Assembly: GCF_001584145.1 (NCBI RefSeq)
Contig: NZ_CP013232.1
Span: forward strand, 62,001 to 126,000
DNA length: 64,000 bases
Reading direction: 5' to 3'
From: Collimonas fungivorans
GTDB taxonomy: Bacteria > Pseudomonadota > Gammaproteobacteria > Burkholderiales > Burkholderiaceae_D
Shown: in pieces, positions 15,949 to 23,351 of the stretch
Layout: every line of letters starts with the position of its first letter
How positions within the stretch are numbered: the stretch's first letter is position 1
Made by a program: the position numbers and the translations under genes
The notes under the pieces: generated by a model
What the model was told of the DNA's origin: nothing
The model's input: only the letters and a program-made list of their open reading frames with translations
The model's database searches: none

Positions 15949-17232
15949 ATGAAACACCTGCGTTTGCGCGCGACCACGGTCGTGCTGATCATGTTATGCC
16001 TGATGTATTTCATTACTTACCTGGATCGCGTCAACGTCAGCACCGCCGCGGCCGGTTTTGCCAAGGAATTCGATCTTTCGAAAACCCAGATCGGCCTGGT
16101 GTTTTCCGCATTCGCCTATCCCTACCTGGTGTTCCAGATCATCGGCGGCTGGGTCAGCGACAAGTTCGGCGCCAAGCGCACCCTGATCTACTGCGGCATC
16201 CTGTGGGGCATTGCTACCATCCTGACCGGTTTTGCCGGCGGCCTGTTTTCGCTGCTGCTGGCGCGGCTGCTGCTGGGCCTGGGCGAAGGCGCTACCTTCC
16301 CTGCTGCAACCAGCGCCATGTCGCGCTGGGTCGCCAAGGAAAACCGCGGTTTCGCCCAAGGCATCACCCATGCATTCGCCCGCATCGGCAATGCAGTCGC
16401 GCCCACCCTGGTGGTGTTCATCATGGCCACCCACGGCTGGCGCGAATCGTTCTATATCTGCGGGGTGATCAGCCTGGTCTGGGTACTGGTGTGGGCATTT
16501 GTGTTTACCGAACATCCGGAAAAACATCCGCGCATCACCAAGGAAGAACTGGCGATACTGCCGGCAGTCAAGAAAAGTACGCCGAAGATTCCATGGGGGC
16601 CGCTGTTCAAGCGCATGCTGCCGGTGACCATCGTCTATTTCTGCTACGGCTGGACTTTGTGGCTGTTCCTGAGCTGGATTCCGCAATATTTCCTGCACAG
16701 CTACGACCTCGATATCAAGAAATCGGCGCTGTTCGCTTCCAGCGTGTTCTTCGCCGGGGTGATCGGCGATACCCTGGGCGGTATTGTCAGCGACAGGATC
16801 CTGAAGCGCACCGGCAACCTGAAGCGGGCGCGCAGCCAGATGGTGTCGGTCTGCATGCTGCTGACGCTGTTGTCGCTGCTGCCATTGCTGGTCACACACA
16901 ATGTTTACGTCTCGATACTTTGCCTGAGCGCCGGTTTCTTTTTTGCCGAAATGACGATCGGGCCGATGTGGGCGATTCCGATGGATATCGCTCCGCAATA
17001 CTCGGGTACCGCCAGCGGCATGATGAATACCGGCTCGGCGCTGGCGGCGATCATCTCGCCGGTGCTGTCCGGCTACCTGATCGATCGCTTCGGCAGCTGG
17101 GAACTGCCGTTCGTCGGCAGCATGATCCTGATGGGATTCGGCGTGCTGCTGGCGTTCCGCATGCAGCCCGACAGCAAGTTCGAGCACAGCGTGGCGGATG
17201 GCGGGGCCAATCCGGTGAAGGCCGGCGCCTAG
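15949..17232 (+). CDS. MFS transporter of the anion:cation symporter (ACS) family
   Basis: About 427 residues with 12 predicted membrane helices. The N-terminus contains YFITYLDRVNVSTAA and the loop WVSDKFGAKR, which are typical of ACS transporters for sugar acids, hydroxyacids or tartrate. A second such loop, GGIVSDRILKRTGNLKRAR, follows helix 8. The open frame extends 10 codons upstream, but ATG 15949 with TTGGAGA eight bases before it is preferred. Position inside the catabolic operon implies that it imports the pathway's carboxylate substrate. Which acid cannot be told from sequence alone. Confidence 0.88.
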   Translation: MKHLRLRATTVVLIMLCLMYFITYLDRVNVSTAAAGFAKEFDLSKTQIGLVFSAFAYPYLVFQIIGGWVSDKFGAKRTLIYCGILWGIATILTGFAGGLFSLLLARLLLGLGEGATFPAATSAMSRWVAKENRGFAQGITHAFARIGNAVAPTLVVFIMATHGWRESFYICGVISLVWVLVWAFVFTEHPEKHPRITKEELAILPAVKKSTPKIPWGPLFKRMLPVTIVYFCYGWTLWLFLSWIPQYFLHSYDLDIKKSALFASSVFFAGVIGDTLGGIVSDRILKRTGNLKRARSQMVSVCMLLTLLSLLPLLVTHNVYVSILCLSAGFFFAEMTIGPMWAIPMDIAPQYSGTASGMMNTGSALAAIISPVLSGYLIDRFGSWELPFVGSMILMGFGVLLAFRMQPDSKFEHSVADGGANPVKAGA

Positions 17233-17299
17233 GCGGGGCCGCCCAGGCGCGCTGTTCGATCTGGCTATACAGTCACAGTTACTACTACCAAGGGTTTTC

Positions 17300-18067
17300 A
17301 TGATTTCCTCACAATCTCCGCAAGAGCGGCTGGCGCATCTGCTGAGCACGGCATACGGCAAACATGCGGCAGCCGAATGCATCCCGCAGGAGCTGGAGCC
17401 GGCCAGCGCCGAGGAGGCTTACCTGGCGCAGCAAGCATTCCTGCGGCAAAGACAGGCACGGATCGGCGGCTGGAAGATAGGCGCAAAATCGGACAATGGA
17501 CCGATACAGGGAGCGCCCTTGCCGGCGCAGCGCATTTATCCGGCCACCTCGGTCATCGAACGTGCTGATTATCCGGTGCTTGGCATCGAGCTGGAAATCA
17601 TGTTTTGTTTCGATACCGATTTCCAGCCCGGAACAGCGCTGGTCTCGGAACAGGAAGTAATGCGCCATGTAAGCACGATGGCGGCGTCGATAGAGATCGT
17701 TTCCAGCCGCATCGCCGGCTGGCCGGAGGTGCCCAAGCTGAGCCAGCTGGCGGACCTGCAAAACCACGGTGCCCTGGTCAGCGGCGAATTTGTCGCTTAC
17801 GACGCTGCTTTCCCGTTCCTGCACCCGGCCGCGCACCTGACCTTGAACGGCAAAGACATATTCAAGGGCAGCGCCAGCAATCCAGCCGGCGACCCGCGGC
17901 GCCTGCTGGGCTGGCTGGTGAACCACTGCAGCACGCATGGCATAGCCCTGCCTGCGGGCACGGTAGTCACTACCGGGTCCTATACCGGCATCCATTTTCC
18001 GGACGAACCAGGCCTGGTGATCGGCCAGATTGCGGGTTTGCCGCCGATTCATTTCGAGCTGGCTTAG
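17300..18067 (+). CDS. 2-keto-4-pentenoate hydratase (MhpD)/fumarylacetoacetate hydrolase-family protein
   Basis: A 255-residue protein with FAH-fold features of the hydratase/decarboxylase branch: WKIGAKS near residue 55, a metal-binding segment GIELEIMFCF (Glu pair) around residue 95, SIEIVSSRI, and TTGSYTGIHF near the C-terminus. Relatives add water to 2-hydroxypenta-2,4-dienoates or decarboxylate 4-oxalocrotonate in meta-cleavage pathways, but no ring-cleavage enzymes are seen here. It therefore probably acts on another 2-oxo acid in this operon. It lies 67 bp after the transporter and 43 bp before the dehydrogenase gene. Confidence 0.8.
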   Translation: MISSQSPQERLAHLLSTAYGKHAAAECIPQELEPASAEEAYLAQQAFLRQRQARIGGWKIGAKSDNGPIQGAPLPAQRIYPATSVIERADYPVLGIELEIMFCFDTDFQPGTALVSEQEVMRHVSTMAASIEIVSSRIAGWPEVPKLSQLADLQNHGALVSGEFVAYDAAFPFLHPAAHLTLNGKDIFKGSASNPAGDPRRLLGWLVNHCSTHGIALPAGTVVTTGSYTGIHFPDEPGLVIGQIAGLPPIHFELA

Positions 18068-18110
18068 GCCGGGCATCGGCAATTTTTCAAGTTTTTGACA
18101 GGACTCCATC

Positions 18111-21100
18111 ATGCTGGTCAAGCCTATCCACCTGGTTCCTCGCAGCCCGACGCTCGCTACGCCGCTGGCCGTGCAATTGCGGCGCGAGCTGAGGGGCGAG
18201 GTCTTGTTCGAGCGGGCCGACCGCGGCCGCTACGCTACCGACGCCTCGATCTACCAGATCATGCCGCTCGGGGTAGTGGTGCCGCGCGACCAGGACGACC
18301 TGCTGCTGGCGCTGGACATCGCCCGCAGCCACCACATCCCGGTGCTGGCGCGCGGCGCCGGCACCAGCCAGTGCGGCCAGACCGTGGGCGAGGCGCTGGT
18401 GCTCGACAACAGCAAATGGCTGAACCGGGTCATCGATTTCGATCCAGCGGCACGCACCGTGACAGTAGAACCCGGCATGGTTCTCGATCATCTCAACGCC
18501 TGGCTCAAGCCGCACGGCTTGTGGTTCCCGGTGGATGTCTCGACCGCGGCCCAGTGCACCATAGGCGGCATGGCAGGCAACAATTCCTGCGGTTCCAGGT
18601 CGATCGAGTACGGCAATATGGTGCACAACGTGGCCGCCATCGACGCCGTCCTGGCGGACGGCACGCAAGGGCGCTTTGAACGGCTGGACCGCATGGCGCA
18701 GAACGGACGGATCGGCGCCATCGTCGCCGGGCTGCAGCACATCGCCCAGCGCGAACGGACCGAGATCACGGAACGCGTGCCCAAGGTGCTGCGGCGGGTC
18801 GGCGGCTACAACATCGATCTCTTCGATTGCCAGAACCCGCGCGCCTACACCGATGACGGCATCGCCAACCTGGCGCATATCCTGGTCGGATCCGAAGGAA
18901 CGCTGGCCTACAGCCGCCAGCTCACCCTGTCGCTGGCGCCGCTGCCGGCGCACAAGGTGCTGGGCGTGGTCAATTTTCCGACCTTCTACCAGGCCATGGA
19001 CATGACGCAGCATATCGTCAAGCTCGGACCGACCGCGGTCGAGCTGGTCGACCGCACCATGATCGACCTCTCCATGAGCAATCCGGCATTCAAGCCGGTG
19101 ATTGAAAAAGCCCTGGCAGGCCAGCCGCAAGCGATCTTGCTGGTGGAGTTTGCCGGAGACGATCACGCCGCGTTGCTGAACAAACTGGCCGGCTTGGACC
19201 AGTTGATGGCAGACCTGGGATTGCCTGGTTCCGTGGTGCAAATGAGCGGCGCGGCCGAGCAGAAAGCACTGTGGGACGTGCGCAAGGCCGGCCTGAACAT
19301 CATGATGAGCATGAAGGGCGACGGCAAGCCGGTATCCTTCATCGAAGATTGCGCCGTGCCGCTGGAGCACCTGGCGGAATACACCAGCCAGCTGACCGAG
19401 GTGTTCCATCAATACGGCACCGAAGGCACCTGGTATGCACATGCCAGCGTCGGCACCTTGCACGTCAGGCCGATACTCGACATGCGCCGCGGCGGCGCCA
19501 AGGACATGCGGGAAATCGCCGAAGCCGCCTCGGTGCTGGTGCGTAAGTACAAAGGCGCCTACTCCGGCGAACACGGCGACGGCCTGTGCCGCGGCGAATG
19601 GGTGGCCTGGCAATACGGCCCGAAAATCAATGCTGCCTTCACCGAAATCAAGGAGCTTTTCGATCCGGACAACCGCTTCAATCCGGACAAGATCGTGCGT
19701 CCGCCCAAAATGGACGATGCCAGCAATTTCCGCTTTGCGCCGGGTTACGGCGAGTTGCCGCATCGTCCTTTGCTGGACTGGTCTTCCTGGAACGTCAGGC
19801 GCAATCCCCTGACCGGCGAAGAAACCGCGGCCGGCAGCGGCGGCGACAAGACCGGCGGCCTGGCCAAGCTGGTTGAAATGTGCAACAACAACGGTCATTG
19901 CCGCAAATTCGACGCTGGCACCATGTGCCCCAGCTATCGCATCACCAAAGATGAAAAGCATGTCACGCGCGGTCGTGCCAATACCCTGCGCCTGGCGTTG
20001 TCGGGCCAGCTCGGCAGCGAGGGGCTGGCCAGCGCCGAGGTCAAGGAAGTGCTTGACCTGTGCGTATCGTGCAAAGGCTGCAAGCGCGATTGCCCGACCG
20101 GCGTCGACATGGCTAAAATCAAGATTGAAGCGCGCGCCGCATGGGCCGATAAACATGGCCTCAGCCTGCGCGACAAGCTAGTCGGTTTCATGCCGAAATA
20201 TGCGCCCTACGCCAGCGCCATCGGCGGCCTGATCGCCTGGGCCGAAGGCATTCCGGTGCTGTCCGGCTGGCTGAAAAAACAGATAGGCCTGGCGCCGCAG
20301 CGATCTTTCCCGCGCTTTAAGAATGCCTTCCTGGACAATGCAAGATCGGCCGTAAACCTGGCGAAAAACAGCGAACGCGAAGTATTGCTGTTCGTCGACA
20401 CCTTCAATAATTACATGGAACCGGAAAACGCCCGCGCCGCACAAACGGTGCTGGAAGCAGCCGGTTACAAAGTGCATTTCAACACGATGGCGGGCCAGAA
20501 ACCTTTGTGCTGCGGCCGCACCTATCTGTCCGCCGGCCTGGTCGGACAGGCAAAAGCGGAAGCACGCAGGACGCTGGATGCATTGATGCCCTTCGTTGAA
20601 CGCGGAATCGCCATCGTCGGGCTGGAGCCATCCTGCCTGCTATCTTTGCGCGACGAGTTCCTCAGCTATGGTTATGGCGAGGAAGCGCAGAAACTGGCGA
20701 AGTCGGCCTATCTTTTTGAAGAATTCCTGGTGAAAGAAAAAAAGGAAGGCCGTTTCCACCTGGACCTGAAACCGCTGCCAGGCAACAAAGTCCTGGTGCA
20801 TGGACATTGCCATCAAAAAGCTTTCGACGCCTTTCGTCCGGTGCAAGCGGTATTGCAGTGGATTCCGCAAATCGAACTGGCCACGGTGGAATCCTCCTGC
20901 TGCGGCATGGCCGGCAGCTTCGGCTACGAGGCCGAACACTATGATGCGTCGATCGCCATGGCTGAGCTGGCGCTTTTGCCGGCTGTTCGCAAGGCTGGAA
21001 AAGACAGCATCGTGGTCGCCGACGGTACCAGCTGCCGGCACCAGATCCACGATGGGGCGGATACGGTTGCGTTGCATGTGGCGCGTGTGCTTGCCATGTC

Positions 21101-21140
21101 GTTGCCGGGAAATGCGATCGCAGGTGAACCCGGCAAATAG
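18111..21140 (+). CDS. FAD-binding and Fe-S D-2-hydroxyacid dehydrogenase, YdiJ-like
   Basis: A 1009-residue fusion. The first half is a PCMH-type FAD domain (VPRDQDDLLLALDIARSH, ARGAGTSQCGQ, GGMAGNNSCGSRSIEYGN) with a vanillyl-alcohol-oxidase-type C-terminal lobe ending GEHGDGLCRGEW. The second half has cysteines MCNNNGHC...MCPSY and CVSCKGCKRDCPTGVD for Fe-S clusters, then two CCG motifs (LCCGRTY, SCCGMAGSFGYE) as in GlpC and LutA. Domain order and length match E. coli YdiJ, reported as a D-2-hydroxyglutarate dehydrogenase. It would pass electrons from a D-2-hydroxyacid into the respiratory chain. Last gene of the GntR-linked operon, followed by a strong terminator. Confidence 0.88.
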   Translation: MLVKPIHLVPRSPTLATPLAVQLRRELRGEVLFERADRGRYATDASIYQIMPLGVVVPRDQDDLLLALDIARSHHIPVLARGAGTSQCGQTVGEALVLDNSKWLNRVIDFDPAARTVTVEPGMVLDHLNAWLKPHGLWFPVDVSTAAQCTIGGMAGNNSCGSRSIEYGNMVHNVAAIDAVLADGTQGRFERLDRMAQNGRIGAIVAGLQHIAQRERTEITERVPKVLRRVGGYNIDLFDCQNPRAYTDDGIANLAHILVGSEGTLAYSRQLTLSLAPLPAHKVLGVVNFPTFYQAMDMTQHIVKLGPTAVELVDRTMIDLSMSNPAFKPVIEKALAGQPQAILLVEFAGDDHAALLNKLAGLDQLMADLGLPGSVVQMSGAAEQKALWDVRKAGLNIMMSMKGDGKPVSFIEDCAVPLEHLAEYTSQLTEVFHQYGTEGTWYAHASVGTLHVRPILDMRRGGAKDMREIAEAASVLVRKYKGAYSGEHGDGLCRGEWVAWQYGPKINAAFTEIKELFDPDNRFNPDKIVRPPKMDDASNFRFAPGYGELPHRPLLDWSSWNVRRNPLTGEETAAGSGGDKTGGLAKLVEMCNNNGHCRKFDAGTMCPSYRITKDEKHVTRGRANTLRLALSGQLGSEGLASAEVKEVLDLCVSCKGCKRDCPTGVDMAKIKIEARAAWADKHGLSLRDKLVGFMPKYAPYASAIGGLIAWAEGIPVLSGWLKKQIGLAPQRSFPRFKNAFLDNARSAVNLAKNSEREVLLFVDTFNNYMEPENARAAQTVLEAAGYKVHFNTMAGQKPLCCGRTYLSAGLVGQAKAEARRTLDALMPFVERGIAIVGLEPSCLLSLRDEFLSYGYGEEAQKLAKSAYLFEEFLVKEKKEGRFHLDLKPLPGNKVLVHGHCHQKAFDAFRPVQAVLQWIPQIELATVESSCCGMAGSFGYEAEHYDASIAMAELALLPAVRKAGKDSIVVADGTSCRHQIHDGADTVALHVARVLAMSLPGNAIAGEPGK

Positions 21141-21999
21141 CCGGAGCAAAAAAAAGACCCTTTCGGGCCTTTTTTTGCGGAGTGTTCAGCTGATATTTCT
21201 GGATTTCCCGTGAACTTAGCTGGCGCTTTCGTACGGCATACAGCGATGCGCAACCGTAGTAATCCTGGCTGCTTCCTGCCGGCGCCATGCGGGCTTTGTT
21301 TTCACGCGTCACCCACGCCTTCCGGATAATGTCCCAGCGCTTGTCGCAGACGGATTTTTTGGTGACTACGCCGTCGATTTCGTGCGGGACCACACGTGCC
21401 GCAGGCAGCTTATCCAGCGTCACCTCGTACCAGACCTGATTGAGGAGGTGCAATTGCACACGATCTGAAACAATGCGGCGAATTTTGCCCTTTTCCTGTT
21501 CCAGCGCGTGCTCCTGCCTGTTCCTGGCCGTGTAATAGTTTGTATAAAAGCGATTGCGCAGCAGGATTCCGGTCAGCGGATGGACAAACATTTCAGCGCG
21601 CGACTCCGCCAGCCCGACATAATGTCCGGACCAGCTGTTTTGCCTAAGCACGACCCGGCCGTCAGCGCCGTTCCCTTCCCAGTGCGTCTGGATCGCCACG
21701 AAGTTATCCAGATGCTGCAGGATATGCTGCTTGACCGTGCTGCGTGCATCTATAACAGCGCGGATTTCGCCATAGACTTTATCCCACGGCCGGTTGATCT
21801 GTTTTTCCAGGAACCGCTTCAACGGCGCCAGGTTTTCGTTGAGGCCCTTGCGATCGTTGTAGCCTTTCTTCATGCCGAGCAGGCCAGGTCCGTCTTCCCG
21901 ATTGCGGAAAGGACGGCCGTCGCCTTTGTACGCATTGCTGTGGACGCGGCGAGGCCGTTCGACTATCACCTTGAACATATCGTCACGCATCTTCGCCAC
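20662..21999 (-). CDS. Uncharacterised conserved protein (MFKVIVERP type) lacking a stop before the terminator
   Basis: The N-terminal ~275 residues (21999 down to about 21180) look like a real conserved protein: MRDDMFKVIVERPRR, GYNDRKGLNENLAPLKRFL, NRPWDKVYGEI and KRQLSSREIQ. I recall similar proteins of unknown function in many bacteria, though I cannot name a domain. The frame then runs without a stop through the bidirectional terminator and about 480 bases into the antisense of the dehydrogenase gene; that tail is not credible protein. A CAA codon just before the terminator stem is one transition from TAA, so stop loss is a simple explanation. The start overlaps the upstream small gene by 17 bases, implying coupling. 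Confidence 0.6.
   Translation of the reverse strand: MAKMRDDMFKVIVERPRRVHSNAYKGDGRPFRNREDGPGLLGMKKGYNDRKGLNENLAPLKRFLEKQINRPWDKVYGEIRAVIDARSTVKQHILQHLDNFVAIQTHWEGNGADGRVVLRQNSWSGHYVGLAESRAEMFVHPLTGILLRNRFYTNYYTARNRQEHALEQEKGKIRRIVSDRVQLHLLNQVWYEVTLDKLPAARVVPHEIDGVVTKKSVCDKRWDIIRKAWVTRENKARMAPAGSSQDYYGCASLYAVRKRQLSSREIQKYQLNTPQKKARKGLFFAPAICRVHLRSHFPATTWQAHAPHATQPYPPHRGSGAGSWYRRRPRCCLFQPCEQPAKAPAQPWRSTHHSVRPRSRSCRPCRSRRIPPWPVRFAESTAIPLAPDERRRKLFDGNVHAPGLCCLAAVSGPGGNGLPFFLSPGILQKDRPTSPVSALPRHNHS
21148..21176. terminator. Bidirectional rho-independent terminator
   Basis: A short GC stem (GACCC-TTTC-GGGCC) is flanked by A8 on the left and T7 on the right, so it works for the rightward operon and equally for the leftward gene that overlaps it. 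It begins eight bases after the dehydrogenase stop codon. Confidence 0.85.
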
Positions 22000-22165
22000 C
22001 GTCCCTCTTTCGTCCCGAAAGCAACAGATTCAGGTTCTGTTTTTCGATGCGCCGTGTCCGGCGCGCCGGATTATGCGCTGCATGTGCTCCTGCTACCCTT
22101 GCCCGGGCCGGCGCCACCAGCGGATTGCGCGGTTTCGGCAACTTGATCGTCATTTTCATATTCAT
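21983..22165 (-). CDS. Small basic conserved protein (NPLV type)
   Basis: About 60 residues, very basic, beginning MKMTIKLPKPRNPLVAPARA and continuing RVAGAHAAHNPARRTRR. Proteins with a RNPLV...RxAGxH core are, as I recall, frequent short hypotheticals in proteobacteria and phages; the basic composition suggests nucleic-acid or ribosome contact. Several in-frame ATGs (22165, 22159, 22153) cluster at the start, and a frame extending to 22213 is possible but adds unlikely residues. Its end overlaps the next gene's start by 17 bases, so the two are translationally linked. Function unknown. Confidence 0.6.
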   Translation of the reverse strand: MNMKMTIKLPKPRNPLVAPARARVAGAHAAHNPARRTRRIEKQNLNLLLSGRKRDGGEDA

Positions 22166-22228
22166 TCTTTCACGCAGATGACCTGGCGCCGCGTGTGCGG
22201 CGCCATTTGTCATGCCGGTGCGTCTGCT

Positions 22229-22355
22229 GCGGGCCGCTCAATGCCAGGCCCGCAAAAGCAAAAACCCCGGCGAGTTTCCTCACCGGGGTTCATGATTGGA
22301 ACGACCGGCTCGGGTCGGCAATATCGCCGAAGACCCCGAGCAGTCATGCGCGGGG
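22229..22355. other. Block of four consecutive hairpins in a 379-bp gene-free stretch
   Basis: The spacer 22166-22544 holds no convincing gene. Within it four GC-rich hairpins follow one another: GCGGGCC/GGCCCGC (22229-22253), AACCCCGG.GAG/CTC.CCGGGGTT (22263-22290), CGACC/GGTCG (22302-22317) and CCCCG/CGGGG (22334-22355), the last followed rightward by a T-rich run. It could be a structured RNA or stacked terminators. Confidence 0.45.
22256..22290 (-). terminator. Rho-independent terminator reading leftward
   Basis: On the minus strand AACCCCGGTGAG, a GAAA loop and CTCGCCGGGGTT are followed by a T-rich tract (TTTTTGCTTTTGC). It would end transcripts arriving from the HNH gene, making the two genes to its left a separate unit. 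Confidence 0.65.
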
Positions 22356-22544
22356 CTATTTATTTTTTGAATTGTTGATAGCCGTCCGTGGCATAGCCGT
22401 TCCTTTCCTGAAAAAATGCGTTGGTCAAAATGCTGAGTTGCGATTCTGCGCTCGATGAAAACGCAGTATCAAACATTTCGTCGCTGCGTAGCCGTGTTTT
22501 GTTGTTTTTTGCGCGAATCTTCACGCCGAAGACGGTGGCGCGAC

Positions 22545-23117
22545 TTAATTCAAATCGCGCATCCTGCTGTGCTTGGGCAGCCTGGCCGCCAGGTAGTCAT
22601 GCTGGTCAGCCAGCACATTCCTGCCACTCAGCAGGTAATGCTCGGCGCGGCATGGCACATAGGGCACATACAGCAACGGACGGAAGCTTTCCAGATGCTT
22701 GTTGCCCTTTTCCTGGTTGCAGTCCTTGCATGCGGTCACGCAGTTCATCCAGGTGTCCTTGCCGCCATGGGAACGCGCATGTATGTGATCGCGCGACAGT
22801 TCGTTGTGCGGAAAGCGGCCGCCGCAGTAGGCGCAAGTGTAGCGGTCGCGCCGGAACAGCAAGTCGTTGTGGTGGCCCAGCGGCAGTTCCAGGTGCAGCA
22901 TGCGCGCCATGATGGCGCTGCCGGCGATGGCGATGATGGGCTTGACAGAGATGCGCGACTGCACGCCGGCGCGGGAATAACCACCGCGGAAAACGATGTC
23001 GCCATCTCCCAGTTCCCAAGCCACCTTCCCGCTCGCATAATAGAGCACAGCATCTTGCGGCGAGATCCAGTCGAACGGATTGCCTGCGATATCGAGAGTC
23101 AGAATATGGGAGATCAT
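22545..23117 (-). CDS. HNH endonuclease
   Basis: The C-terminal half contains a zinc-associated HNH domain: CAYCGGRF, then LSRDHIHARSHGGKDTWMNCVTACKDCNQEKGNK, giving the Cys-x-x-Cys pairs and His/Asn/His core. The N-terminal ~100 residues (ILTLDIAGNPFDWISPQDAVLYYASGKVAWELGD) are conserved in a broad class of proteobacterial chromosomal HNH proteins of unknown role. GTG 23126 is an upstream in-frame alternative; ATG 23117 has AAAGG eight bases before it and is preferred. It is probably a DNA nuclease; no methylase or toxin partner is adjacent. A 234-bp spacer separates it from the divergent DUF2339 gene. Confidence 0.85.
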   Translation of the reverse strand: MISHILTLDIAGNPFDWISPQDAVLYYASGKVAWELGDGDIVFRGGYSRAGVQSRISVKPIIAIAGSAIMARMLHLELPLGHHNDLLFRRDRYTCAYCGGRFPHNELSRDHIHARSHGGKDTWMNCVTACKDCNQEKGNKHLESFRPLLYVPYVPCRAEHYLLSGRNVLADQHDYLAARLPKHSRMRDLN

Positions 23118-23351
23118 TTTCTTCACCTTTGCTGCTGATTATAACCAGCATCTTCAGGTTACGGAAACCCCTTCGCGCCGCCAAGCCAAACCAGGAAATC
23201 CTGGCGCCTTGCATGCATCATCGGTCACGCTTCTGTCATTTAATTGAGCGTCCGCAAACCTGGTGTTACGTGCCGCGCGATTCGAATCATTGCATCGGGC
23301 AGGCACATAACAGACAATACCAGAGCTAATCACAACAAGCGAGCTAACACT

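Noticed and set aside
18087..20156. 689-codon minus-strand frame inside the dehydrogenase gene
   Set aside because: Opposite strand has clear FAD and Fe-S motifs; this frame has none.
20662..21140. C-terminal 160 residues of the MFKVIVERP-type frame
   Set aside because: Antisense to a well-supported dehydrogenase and unlike the conserved N-terminal part; an artefact of the missing stop.
22293..22365. Hairpin-rich stretch considered as a tRNA
   Set aside because: No CCA-compatible acceptor stem, T-loop or anticodon arm arrangement could be drawn.
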